DNA from: Euzebya tangerina | Lineage (GTDB): Bacteria; Actinomycetota; Nitriliruptoria; Euzebyales; Euzebyaceae | Reading direction: 5' to 3' | Length of the DNA: 64,000 nucleotides | Assembly: GCF_003074135.1 (NCBI RefSeq) | Contig: NZ_PPDK01000002.1 | Span: 310,001-374,000, forward strand | Shown here: positions 9,708-18,224 of the stretch, in pieces | Numbering within the stretch: the first letter of the stretch is position 1 | Layout of the letters: every line of letters starts with the position of its first letter | The notes under the pieces: generated by a model | Database searches by the model: none | Told to the model about the DNA's origin: nothing | Seen by the model: only the letters and a program-made list of their open reading frames with translations | Made by a program: the position numbers and the translations under genes

Positions 9708-12284
9708 ATGGTCCGTCTGGCGCGTTCTGGCCTCATGAGAACCGCTCGGTGGCCCGCCGTCACCCTGCCGGCGCGAGCATCGTGGTGGACCGTCCTCGGG
9801 CTTGCCGGCCTCAGCGTGCTCGCCGCGGTTGGGTGGAGCCAGCGGGCCGATGTGGCACCGGCCCTGGGCAGGCTGTCGCCGGTCGTGCTGGTCGTGGTCG
9901 TTGGATCGTCAGCCGTCGCCAACCTGGTTCTGGCGGAGAACTGGTACCAGCTGAGCCTGGCCGGCACGCGCGCCACCCGGACCACGAGTTGGCGCATCTT
10001 CGGGCTCGCACAGCCCTTGCGCTATTTGATGCCCGGCGGGCACATCGCCGCTCGCGGCGCGCTGGCCACCCGGGAGGGGCTCACGGTCAGAGCAGGCGTC
10101 GGCCTCGGCGTCCTCGACCTGCTGCTGTCGGTTTGCGTCCTGACCCTGCTGACGGCGGTCACCACACCTGCCTGGCTGGGCCCGCTGGCCGGCCGGGCCA
10201 TCCCCGGCTGGGTGCCGCTCCTCGGGGTGGCGCCAGCGGCGTTGGCTCTGGTCCTGATCGTGCGCCCCGACGTGGTCGGGTCGGGCCTGGATCGGATCGT
10301 CGGTCGGGTGGTCGGCCGATCGGCGCGGTTGCCGGCCGCGCCGCTCCTGCGGGCCCAGCTGCTGCGCTACCTGGGCGCGGTCCTGGTCAGGGCGGCAGGG
10401 TTCGTGGTGCTGGTCCTTGCGATGGGCCGAGCCGGTGGGGCGGCTGATGCCGGCGCAGCAGCGACCGTCGGGGCAGCGCTCGGCGCCTTCGCGGTCGGCA
10501 ACGTGGCCGGCCGGCTGGCCCCCATCGCGCCAGCCGGTCTGGGGATCCGCGATGTCGGCATGGCCGTGGTGCTGACCGGCCCGCTGGGCCTGGGTGCTGC
10601 CACCGCGGTGGCCCTGGCAGCGCGGGTGCTGGACCTGTTGGCAGAGGGTGTGCTCGTCGGTGGTCTGTTGCTCGGCACCTCGGGCCGGGACACCGTCCTG
10701 CGCCCGGGAGCGGTCCTGACCCTGGACGACGGACGGCGCGTCGACATCATCAGCGTCAAGCAGCGGACCTGGTCGAACGTGGCCGTGGGGCGCCTGGGCG
10801 ACCAGGAGGTGTTCTGCAAGCAATCCCTCGACCGGCGTGGTCGGCCCGATCCGGCCGCGAGCCAGCGGCAGCAGCAGGCCTACGCCGAGGTGCAGGCCGG
10901 CGGGCTTCGTGCGCCGGGCCCCGTCGGTGCGGCCGGACGTGAGGCGATCGAGGTGCGCGAGTGGCGGCCGCTCCGAGAGCCGGAGGACCCAGGCGCCGTC
11001 GCGATCTGGGTCCTGACCCAGCTGGCGATGGTGGGGCCCGGCCATCCCTCTCCGGCCCTGGCAGCCACCGGACTGTTGATCGACGAGAGCACATCGCCAG
11101 GGGCCGACCTCCCGGACAGCATCACCGTCGTGGATCCAGACAGAGCGCCGAGCGCCGCAGCGCTGTTCGACGTGGCCGACTGCCGAGCGCGCCTGATCGC
11201 CACGCTGCTGCTATCCAACTGGGGCCGTCCGCTCCGTGCCTTCATTGCCGGTCCTGACTGGCCTGCGGCCGCCCGGACCTGGCAGGCCACGCGGCCCCGC
11301 GGGGCTGCTGAGCGGGTCGCGGGCCTCGCCGACATCCGACGGGCCTGCCGAGACCTCGTCACCGCACGTCGTCGTGAGTGGGTCGGCGTAACACCAGCGC
11401 AGGCGCTGGTCCGGTTCGTCGGCGTCCACACCATCGGCTGGCTGTACGCCCGACGTCTTGATCGGGGCATCGCGGAGGGTCGTCTGGGCCGAGCCCCCGC
11501 AGATCTGGATGAGCAAACCCGTCGACGGTACGGCCACACCGATCGGGCCGCGAAGTACGACCATGAAGCTCGAGGGCCCATCGGACGGGCCATCACGGCC
11601 GGTGAGAGACGGGCGCTGCGCCGTGCGCTGGCCGTGTTGTGTTCCGTCGGGGCTCCGGCGACGGATCGGGCATCCCGCGGGCACCCAGGTCGGCGATGGT
11701 GGGGGCGTGAGCGGCAGCACGGTGCCTCGCTCGTGGAGTCGTGGGTGGACGTTGCGGGCGGCACCGGCCGGTTCGCGTCTCTGGCAGGGCTGGCTGGTGC
11801 CCGCCGGATCAGCGTCGACCGGTCGGCGGCCATGCTCGCGCGCGACGCCAGCGGTCTGCGGGTCATCGCCGATGCGGAGCGGTTGCCGCTTCCCGGGGCA
11901 TCCGTGGACGTGGCGGTGATGATGCGCCTGGTCCATCGCACCTCCGACGTCCTCCTCGTGGCGGCGGTGCGTGAGGCTCTCCGCGTCAGTCGGAGGGGTG
12001 TTCTGGTCAGCTACACCCGGCCGACGCCGGGCTGGCGGCGGCAGCTTCGTCGGCTGGTCGGTCGCAAGCCGGCAGCGGGCGGTCGCAGCGAGCGGGAGGT
12101 GGCCGGTCTGGTTGCTGCAGCCGGCGGCGTCGTGCGTTCGGATGTGGCCGCCATCCCGCTGTTGTCCGGTGGGCGGGTCCTGGCGGTTTCGCGGACGGCA
12201 TCACGTCGGGGTGCCATGATCGTGCCCAGTGAGCGACCGATCCCAGCCCGACCCGATCCTCGCGGAGTTGCGCGCGCGCATTGA
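9708..12284 (+). CDS. Three-domain fusion: flippase-like membrane domain, kinase-like domain, SAM methyltransferase
   Basis: An 858-residue protein with three visible parts. Residues about 20-330 are strongly hydrophobic with several membrane helices and contain APAGLGIRD. This resembles the PxGxG(E) region of the lysylphosphatidylglycerol synthase/UPF0104 membrane family. Residues about 335-560 look like a degenerate kinase fold: a possible beta-3 lysine in EVFCKQ (about 367) and a DFG-like position in TVVDPDRAP (about 475), then a helical segment as in WaaP/InaA-type kinases; no clear HxD catalytic loop is seen. Residues about 608-840 are a class I methyltransferase: AKYDHEARG, SAM motif WVDVAGGTGRFASLA (about 678), acidic ISVDRSAAML, then ADAERLPLPGASVDVAV. 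A cell-envelope lipid or glycolipid role is inference. The ATG at 9708 follows a G-rich Shine-Dalgarno-like stretch. The 3' end overlaps the next gene by 56 bp. Confidence 0.75.
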   Translation: MVRLARSGLMRTARWPAVTLPARASWWTVLGLAGLSVLAAVGWSQRADVAPALGRLSPVVLVVVVGSSAVANLVLAENWYQLSLAGTRATRTTSWRIFGLAQPLRYLMPGGHIAARGALATREGLTVRAGVGLGVLDLLLSVCVLTLLTAVTTPAWLGPLAGRAIPGWVPLLGVAPAALALVLIVRPDVVGSGLDRIVGRVVGRSARLPAAPLLRAQLLRYLGAVLVRAAGFVVLVLAMGRAGGAADAGAAATVGAALGAFAVGNVAGRLAPIAPAGLGIRDVGMAVVLTGPLGLGAATAVALAARVLDLLAEGVLVGGLLLGTSGRDTVLRPGAVLTLDDGRRVDIISVKQRTWSNVAVGRLGDQEVFCKQSLDRRGRPDPAASQRQQQAYAEVQAGGLRAPGPVGAAGREAIEVREWRPLREPEDPGAVAIWVLTQLAMVGPGHPSPALAATGLLIDESTSPGADLPDSITVVDPDRAPSAAALFDVADCRARLIATLLLSNWGRPLRAFIAGPDWPAAARTWQATRPRGAAERVAGLADIRRACRDLVTARRREWVGVTPAQALVRFVGVHTIGWLYARRLDRGIAEGRLGRAPADLDEQTRRRYGHTDRAAKYDHEARGPIGRAITAGERRALRRALAVLCSVGAPATDRASRGHPGRRWWGRERQHGASLVESWVDVAGGTGRFASLAGLAGARRISVDRSAAMLARDASGLRVIADAERLPLPGASVDVAVMMRLVHRTSDVLLVAAVREALRVSRRGVLVSYTRPTPGWRRQLRRLVGRKPAAGGRSEREVAGLVAAAGGVVRSDVAAIPLLSGGRVLAVSRTASRRGAMIVPSERPIPARPDPRGVARAH

Positions 12285-12522
12285 CGTGCTGGACGAAACC
12301 CTCATCCAGTTGATGGCCGACCGGTTCGAGGTCACCCGGAGGGTCGGTGCGCACAAGCGGGAGGTTGGGCTCCCGAAGGCCGACCCTGCCCGCGAGCGGG
12401 TGCAGATCGCCAAGCTGCGGCGCATGGCGGAGGAGGCCGATCTTGATCCCGGGTTCAGCGAGAAGCTGCTCCGGCTGATCATCGATGAGGTGATCCGGGA
12501 CTACGCCCGCGCCGAGGCCTGA
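12229..12522 (+). CDS. AroQ-type chorismate mutase
   Basis: A 97-residue, all-helical protein matching monofunctional AroQ chorismate mutase, which converts chorismate to prephenate for Phe/Tyr synthesis. Diagnostic features are the N-terminal RARIDVLDETLIQLMADR, VGAHKREVGLP with the active-site Lys, DPARERVQI and a final IIDEVIRDYA helix. The GTG start at 12229 lies inside the preceding large gene in another frame. A TTG near 12266 is an alternative but removes part of helix 1. A CATGAT box 8 nt before the GTG could serve as a leaderless promoter. No other aromatic gene is next to it. Confidence 0.88.
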   Translation: MSDRSQPDPILAELRARIDVLDETLIQLMADRFEVTRRVGAHKREVGLPKADPARERVQIAKLRRMAEEADLDPGFSEKLLRLIIDEVIRDYARAEA

Positions 12523-12532
12523 GCCGTGCGCG

Positions 12533-14032
12533 TCAGCGCGCGATGTCGGGCCGGTCCTGGATGGCGCGGGTGCGGACCGTGAAGACCGAGTTCCCGGACA
12601 GGATGCCGCCACGCCCGAAGAGGCGGCCGTGCTCCCAGTTGGACAGGCCGAGCTCCGGCGTGGAGAGGGCGTACTGGCCGTCCACCCAGCGAGTCAGGCC
12701 GTTGCCGACGAAGGGGGCGTTGATCTGGTTGAAGAACCGCTCGTGCTCGCTGGGATCGGTTGCCAGCAGGCTGGCCACGAACTGGGGGCTCTGGGCATTG
12801 AAGAGGCGGATGGCCTCAGCGGTTTCCGGAACCACGACGAGGGTGATCTCGGGCGAGTCCTCCCACTCCCACTCCACCCCGAGATCCGTCGAGGCGATGG
12901 GCTGGGCCTGGGGTTCGACGACCTCACCCCCGGCGCGGGCGATGGGGACGGAGCGGTCGAACCACTCCTGCGGGATGTGACCCGTCGAGTCGACCTCGAC
13001 GTGGAGCTTCGTCGCAACGCCGCGGGCCTCGCCGGCAGCGGTGATGGCGTCGAGGAACACCGGGACCAGCTCGTCGGCCCGATCCGCGGTGATCACGCAG
13101 GTGTTCAGGGTGTTGCACACCTTCCGGTCGAGCGACCGGGTGACGGCCTGGCCGAAGTCGTCCGCGTCGGCGCTCGGCCCTGCCACGATCCAGGCCCCAC
13201 CCGTGCCGTGCAGAGAGGCTGGGATGCCGGCCAGGCGAGCCACGGCCCCCAGCGTCCTGGTGGCCCGGCCAGAGCCGCGGGCGACGGCCAACGACAGCCG
13301 GGTATCGCTGAACAGCGCGTAGCCCGCCGCACGGCCCGGGGAGTCCACGAGAGAGGCGGCTCCGGGCGGGAGCTCGGCGTGGGCCAGCGCCGGGGCCAGG
13401 GCGTGCTGGACGATGGCGCGGGCGGTGCCGAGGGCGTCCGAGCCGATCCGGAAGACCACGGTGTTGCCGCTGCGCAGGACGCCACAGGCATCGGCGAACA
13501 CGTTCGGTCGGCCCTCGAACACGAAGGCGACGACACCCAGGCGGTCACGGACCTGCTCGACTCGCCAGCCGTCGTGCGGGACGGTGGCGATGACGTCGCC
13601 TCGTCCGCTGTCCATGGCCTGCCAGCCCCGCAGCCCCTCGATCATCCCCTCCCGCATCGCCTCGTCCAGCACCAGGCGGGTCGTGGAGCGACCCTTGGCC
13701 CCCGCCGCCTCGACGTCAGCAGCGTTGGCCTCGGCGATCGGGGCGAAGGTGGCGTCGTCGGCCAGGGCATCGGCGAAGGCCGCGAAGAAGCGCGAGATCT
13801 GGTCATCGGTGACGCCGCCCATGGCGTCGAACGCGGTCACGGCGGCGTCGACGGCGGTGCGGGCGGCCGTCCGTTCGGCGGCCGGAACGTGAAGCACCTG
13901 GCCGTCCTCGGGCGTGACCAGCAGGGCGTCTCCCGGCTCGAAGGCCGCGGCCACCTCTCGCGGGACGGTGGTGACCCGGTCCCCACCGACGATGAGGGGC
14001 ATCCCGGCGGTCAGGCTCTCCAGCTGCTGCAT
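12533..14032 (-). CDS. ProA-like glutamate-5-semialdehyde dehydrogenase family protein
   Basis: A 499-residue aldehyde-dehydrogenase-fold protein most like ProA, which reduces gamma-glutamyl phosphate in proline synthesis. Supporting features are FEGRPNVFADACGVLRSGN, the catalytic-Cys segment KVCNTLNTCVI, VEVDSTGHIPQEW and the closing GNGLTRWVDGQYAL..PELGLSNWEHGR. Classical ProA is about 420 residues and ends differently, so this is a long, divergent member. It could be the housekeeping ProA or an enzyme for another acyl phosphate or aldehyde. No proB is near. Start ATG 14032 (MQQLESL) was chosen because further upstream codons run into the ABC gene. It is the last gene of a four-gene minus-strand group, 19 bp after the exporter. 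Confidence 0.72.
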   Translation of the reverse strand: MQQLESLTAGMPLIVGGDRVTTVPREVAAAFEPGDALLVTPEDGQVLHVPAAERTAARTAVDAAVTAFDAMGGVTDDQISRFFAAFADALADDATFAPIAEANAADVEAAGAKGRSTTRLVLDEAMREGMIEGLRGWQAMDSGRGDVIATVPHDGWRVEQVRDRLGVVAFVFEGRPNVFADACGVLRSGNTVVFRIGSDALGTARAIVQHALAPALAHAELPPGAASLVDSPGRAAGYALFSDTRLSLAVARGSGRATRTLGAVARLAGIPASLHGTGGAWIVAGPSADADDFGQAVTRSLDRKVCNTLNTCVITADRADELVPVFLDAITAAGEARGVATKLHVEVDSTGHIPQEWFDRSVPIARAGGEVVEPQAQPIASTDLGVEWEWEDSPEITLVVVPETAEAIRLFNAQSPQFVASLLATDPSEHERFFNQINAPFVGNGLTRWVDGQYALSTPELGLSNWEHGRLFGRGGILSGNSVFTVRTRAIQDRPDIAR

Positions 14033-14051
14033 GCCAGGAAGGCTATCGGGG

Positions 14052-15917
14052 CTACCCGCCCACGGGCTCCACGTCGCCCGACGCCAGGCGGACCCCATCA
14101 GCACAGCGGGCCTCGATGGTCCCGGACCCGAACTGCTCGGCGTACAGGACCGCGTAGGCGCCCTGACGGGCCAGCAACTCCTGGTGGGTCCCGCGCTCGA
14201 TGATGCGGCCGCGGTCGACGACGAAGATCACGTCCGCGGCCAGGATCGTGGACAGCCGGTGCGCCACCGCCACCGTCGTCCGGCCCACCATCAGCCGCTC
14301 CAGCGCCTCCTGCACGAGCCGCTCGCTCACGGTGTCCAAGGCACTCGTCGCCTCGTCCAGCACCAGGATCCGCGGGTCGGCGATCACCACCCGGGCGATG
14401 GCCAGCCGCTGCTTCTCCCCGCCGCTCATGCGGTAGCCGCGCTCGCCCACCATCGTCTCGAAGCCGTCCGGCAGCTCGTTGATCCGACCGAGGATCGACG
14501 CCGAGCGGCAGGCGTCCTCGATCTCGGCCTGCGTGGCCTGGGGACGCCCGTACACCAGGTTCTCGCGGATGGTGGCGTGGAACAGGTGGGTCTCCTGGGT
14601 CACCATGCCGATCTGGCGGGCCAGCGAGTCCAGCCGGATGCCCTTGACGTCGTGGTCGTCGATCATGACGGCACCCCGCGTGGCGTCGTACAGCCGGGGC
14701 AGCAGATACGTCAGCGTGGTCTTCCCGGCTCCCGACGGCCCGACCAGCGCCGCCAGCTGGCCCGGCTGGATCTCGGCCACCACCGACCGCAAGGCCCACC
14801 CGTCGTCCTCGTCATCGGCCGCCGTGTCGCCGTCGTAGCGGAACCACACGTCGTCGAAGGTCAGCCTCCCCTCGACGTCATCGAGAACGCTCGCGTCATC
14901 AGCATCCACGATGTCCTGCTCGAGGTCGAGGTACTCGAAGATCCGCTCGAACAGCGCCAGGGACGACTGGACCTGGACGGAGACCTCGAGCGTGCGCGCG
15001 ATCGGGAAGAACAGCCGGGCCTGCAGCGTGGTGAAGGCAACGACCGTCCCCTCGGTCAATCCCCGGCCGGCGAACGTCCCGTCACCCTCGAGCAGGTACC
15101 CGGCCGCGACGTACACCAGCACGGGTGTGATCGCGAAGAACGCCTGGATCAGCGCGAAGAAGGAGCGGCCGATCATCTGCTGCTGCACCTGCAGCTCCGC
15201 CAACCGTTCGGAGGAGGCCCGGTAGCGCTCGATCTCCGTCTCGCTCTGCCCGAAGGTCTTGGAGAGCAGGATGCCGCTGACGGAGAGCGTCTCCTCCGAC
15301 CGCGCGGAGAGGTCAGCCAGTTCCTTCTGCGTGGACTTGCTGACCTTGCGACGGGCGGTGCCGACGCGGCGTGAGAGCCACACGAAGATCGGGAGCATCC
15401 CGAGGCTGAGCAGGGTCAGGGGGATCGACAGCACCGTCATGGCCACCACCACCGAGAGCAGGGTGACGGCGTTGGACAGCAGCGTCGAGGCGGTGTCGGT
15501 CACCACCGACTGGACTCCGCCGACGTCGTTGGCCAGGCGGGACTGGATCTCACCGGTCCGGGTGGCGGTGAAGAACCGCAACGGCATGCCCTGCAGGTGG
15601 GCGTAGAGGCTGTTGCGGAGGTCCTGCATCACCCGCTGCCCGACGGTGTTGGTGACGTAGGTCTGGTACACCGAGAGGCCGGCTCCGACCAACGGCAGTA
15701 CCGTCATGATCGCCCCCAGCTGCCACAGCAGCGTGAAGTCCGGCCCACCATCGACGAAGAGGGCGTCGTCGAAGACCACCCGGACGAGCAGGGGGTTCAC
15801 CACACCGATGGCCGCCGTGACCAGGATCAGCCCGACGACGATGGCGATGGGCCCGCGGTACGGGCTGAAGGCAGCCACGACCCGCTTCAGCAGGCCTCGG
15901 TCTCGGGTTCGGTTCAT
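14052..15917 (-). CDS. ABC exporter, fused membrane and ATPase domains
   Basis: A 621-residue ABC half-exporter that would act as a dimer in the membrane. Residues about 1-310 form the six-helix transmembrane domain, with the long cytoplasmic loop typical of the MsbA/MDR family. The nucleotide-binding domain follows, with Walker A GPSGAGKTT (about 398), Q-loop VTQETHLFH, signature MSGGEKQR (about 502) and Walker B ILVLDEATSALD, then the switch His in AHRLS. All catalytic residues are present. An insertion rich in Asp (DTAADDEDDG) precedes Walker A. The substrate is unknown. The ATG overlaps the upstream hydrolase by 4 bp, linking export to the enzymes at 15914-18159. Confidence 0.93.
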   Translation of the reverse strand: MNRTRDRGLLKRVVAAFSPYRGPIAIVVGLILVTAAIGVVNPLLVRVVFDDALFVDGGPDFTLLWQLGAIMTVLPLVGAGLSVYQTYVTNTVGQRVMQDLRNSLYAHLQGMPLRFFTATRTGEIQSRLANDVGGVQSVVTDTASTLLSNAVTLLSVVVAMTVLSIPLTLLSLGMLPIFVWLSRRVGTARRKVSKSTQKELADLSARSEETLSVSGILLSKTFGQSETEIERYRASSERLAELQVQQQMIGRSFFALIQAFFAITPVLVYVAAGYLLEGDGTFAGRGLTEGTVVAFTTLQARLFFPIARTLEVSVQVQSSLALFERIFEYLDLEQDIVDADDASVLDDVEGRLTFDDVWFRYDGDTAADDEDDGWALRSVVAEIQPGQLAALVGPSGAGKTTLTYLLPRLYDATRGAVMIDDHDVKGIRLDSLARQIGMVTQETHLFHATIRENLVYGRPQATQAEIEDACRSASILGRINELPDGFETMVGERGYRMSGGEKQRLAIARVVIADPRILVLDEATSALDTVSERLVQEALERLMVGRTTVAVAHRLSTILAADVIFVVDRGRIIERGTHQELLARQGAYAVLYAEQFGSGTIEARCADGVRLASGDVEPVGG

Positions 15918-17029
15918 GGGCCGGTCTCCTCACGTCGGTGTCCGGTGCGCGTTCCGACGAGGTCCGCGAAGGCCAGCAGTGCGTTGTCATGGCACACCTC
16001 GGGGCCGCACCGCAGCAGCGGGGTCGCCCGCAGTGCCGGGAACAGATACCCCAGGCCGGTCAGGTCGGTGTGCCCGGCCTCGGGGATGGCGCGCAGTCGG
16101 ACGTCTGCGCCATCGGCCATCATGCGCTCCAGCAGGCCATCGTTGCGATTGCCGATCCACGCACCGCTGCGGAGGGCGATGAGGGGGACGGCCAGATCGG
16201 TGCGGGCGGCCGCAGGCACCGGCTCCACCCACGGGTCCAGGCCGATCACACCGGCGATGCTCGATCCGCGCGTGGCGGCCAGGATCGCGGCGCCACCACC
16301 CGTGGACTGCCCCACCACCCAGACCTGCTCGACGACCGGCACGCACTCGTCGATGGCACCGACCGACATCGCCCCGATCACGGAGGTGATGTCCTCAGCG
16401 AACCGCTGCACCAGGTACCGCACGCCCGGTCCGTAGCCCGGATCCTCGGCGGAGGGCATCAGGTCGGGCTCCAACCCGACCACCGCACCGCCGGGGTACT
16501 GCGACACCAACGCCCCACCGACGTGGTCGGCGGCGAGGACCACCCAGCCCTCGCTGGCCAACTGCTCGGCCAGGTCCGCGTGGATGGCCCGGAAGCCCAT
16601 CCAGCCGTGGCTGAGCACGACCACGCCGCGGACATCGACCCGGTAGTCCAGATCCGCGACCGCGTGCCCTCGCTGCGCCGCCAGCCGTCCGAGCAGCGGC
16701 GCTGGGACCGGGTAGGAGAGCGCGATGGCCTTGGCCGCCCCCCGCCCTGCGGGGAACAGCGGTGCGGCGGCCGCATGTCGTTGACCGCCGTCGGCCTCCT
16801 CCGCCGGATACCAGATCTGCACCGGCAGGCGACGTCGATCGTCCAGGACCACCGTCCGGGTTCCGACCCGATGCGCACCCGTCGGTCGGGGGAGCGGGCG
16901 GCTGGGCAGTGCCGCCTGATGCAGGTGCCGGACGCCGGCTCGCAGGGCCAGGGCTCCGACCGCGCTGGCGCCCAGTGCCACCCCGCCCCTGATCAGGTCC
17001 TCCGCCGAGGAGGACCGGGCTCGCCTCAC
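15914..17029 (-). CDS. Alpha/beta hydrolase, PAF-acetylhydrolase-like
   Basis: A 371-residue serine hydrolase. An N-terminal segment of small hydrophobic residues (IRGGVALGASAVGALALRAG) may be a signal or anchor. The fold follows with VVVLSHGWMGF (oxyanion strand, about residue 135), the nucleophile elbow VVGQSTGGGA (GxSxG) and a C-terminal GHTDLTG that resembles the HTDF-type histidine segment of bacterial PAF-acetylhydrolase/lipase relatives. The GTG start at 17029 overlaps the upstream flavoprotein by 4 bp, and the stop overlaps the ABC exporter by 4 bp. Many earlier in-frame starts exist but lie inside the neighbouring gene. The substrate is probably a small ester; this is inferred from the family only. 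Confidence 0.85.
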   Translation of the reverse strand: MRRARSSSAEDLIRGGVALGASAVGALALRAGVRHLHQAALPSRPLPRPTGAHRVGTRTVVLDDRRRLPVQIWYPAEEADGGQRHAAAAPLFPAGRGAAKAIALSYPVPAPLLGRLAAQRGHAVADLDYRVDVRGVVVLSHGWMGFRAIHADLAEQLASEGWVVLAADHVGGALVSQYPGGAVVGLEPDLMPSAEDPGYGPGVRYLVQRFAEDITSVIGAMSVGAIDECVPVVEQVWVVGQSTGGGAAILAATRGSSIAGVIGLDPWVEPVPAAARTDLAVPLIALRSGAWIGNRNDGLLERMMADGADVRLRAIPEAGHTDLTGLGYLFPALRATPLLRCGPEVCHDNALLAFADLVGTRTGHRREETGP

Positions 17030-18159
17030 AGTTGCCTCGTGTCGGTGTCCAACCCCAGGGCAAGCCGCCCCACCAGCTCGTAGGTCCGAGCCGACGTCAT
17101 TGCGTGTTGTGTGGCAACGTGGATGTCGCGGAAGCAGCGCTGGATGGGGGAGGTCAGGTACACGTCGACGCCGCCAGCCACCAGATGCAGGTCCCGGACC
17201 GCCGCGGCACATCGGGCGGTGGCATCCGTGGCCGCCAGCCGAAGTCCGCGGCGGTGCTCGAGGGACAGCGGATCGCCGGCGGCAGCGGTCTCCCACGCCT
17301 GCCCCGTCACGTCGGCCATGAACGCGGCTGCCGATCGAACCGTCGCCTCGGCGCGGGACACGGTGGCCTGGGTCTCGGCACGCTCCGCCAACGTCCGTCC
17401 CGAGCCCTGCGGCCGCTTGTCGGCGGCCAACGCCGTCGTCTCGGTCAGCGCACGACGGGTTATCCCGATGCTCACGGCTGCCACGCCGAGGGCCAGCAGT
17501 CCGAACAGCGGGAACTGCGCCAGCGGCGCCTGGATCACCGGTGCGGCGGTCCCGAGCTGCACCCAACGACCCTCCGGGACGAAGGCTCGCTCCACCCGGT
17601 AGTCCGTGGACCCGGTGCCGGCCAGGCCGGCCGTGTGCCAGGTGTCCAGAAGCTCGACGTCCTCGCGGTCGAAGAAGACGAACGGAGCCACGAGCCCGTC
17701 CGACCTGGGCGCGGTCGCACCGGTCTGGTCGACCAGGCGCACTCGCCCACCGATGGTCGTGCAGTGACTGGTGCCCGACCCCCAGGCCCACCGGCCGCTG
17801 ACCCGCAGACCCCCCTCCACCACCACGGCCGTGCCCGCCGGCGCCGCGAACCCGCCGGTGACCGCCCGTGCGTGGAAGATCTCCTTGCCGTATCGATCCG
17901 GCAGGAAGTACGCCGTCAGCGACGTCGTCAGGGCGATCATCACACACCAGCCCACGGCCCCGTCGGCCTCCGCGACCGCCGTGATGTGGTCCAGACCGGC
18001 TTGGGCGCTGACCTGCTCCCCGCCGTAGACCTGCGGGATCCAACTCGCGAACGCCCCCTCGCTGGTCAGCGCGGCTGCGATGTCGTCCGGCAACCGGCGG
18101 GCTTGCTCGAACTCCCGCGAGCGATCTCGGATCGTGGCGTCCAGCGCAGGGGAGAGCAT
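17026..18159 (-). CDS. Acyl-CoA dehydrogenase-fold flavoprotein, HsaA-like monooxygenase
   Basis: A 377-residue member of the acyl-CoA dehydrogenase fold. The central stretch GGLRVSGRWAWGSGTSHC (about residue 118) is characteristic of group D flavin-dependent hydroxylases such as HsaA or pigment hydroxylases rather than true acyl-CoA dehydrogenases. The C-terminal four-helix domain ends in a conserved H(L)VAGG..IQRCFRDIHVATQH segment. Such oxygenases need a separate flavin reductase, and none is visible nearby. Start ATG 18159 (MLSPALD) was preferred over an in-frame ATG at 18216, which would enter the divergent gene's promoter. It heads a coupled series with the hydrolase and exporter. The substrate is unknown. 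Confidence 0.8.
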   Translation of the reverse strand: MLSPALDATIRDRSREFEQARRLPDDIAAALTSEGAFASWIPQVYGGEQVSAQAGLDHITAVAEADGAVGWCVMIALTTSLTAYFLPDRYGKEIFHARAVTGGFAAPAGTAVVVEGGLRVSGRWAWGSGTSHCTTIGGRVRLVDQTGATAPRSDGLVAPFVFFDREDVELLDTWHTAGLAGTGSTDYRVERAFVPEGRWVQLGTAAPVIQAPLAQFPLFGLLALGVAAVSIGITRRALTETTALAADKRPQGSGRTLAERAETQATVSRAEATVRSAAAFMADVTGQAWETAAAGDPLSLEHRRGLRLAATDATARCAAAVRDLHLVAGGVDVYLTSPIQRCFRDIHVATQHAMTSARTYELVGRLALGLDTDTRQL

Positions 18160-18224
18160 GTTCACGGTAGTTCTATCGCGCCGATGCCCCATCGTCCGGC
18201 GGAGACCGGGCATCATTGGCGACC

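Noticed and set aside
15914-18043. One 709-residue minus-strand protein
   Set aside because: The upstream half is an out-of-frame, Gly/Arg-rich translation of the flavoprotein gene. The true hydrolase starts at GTG 17029.
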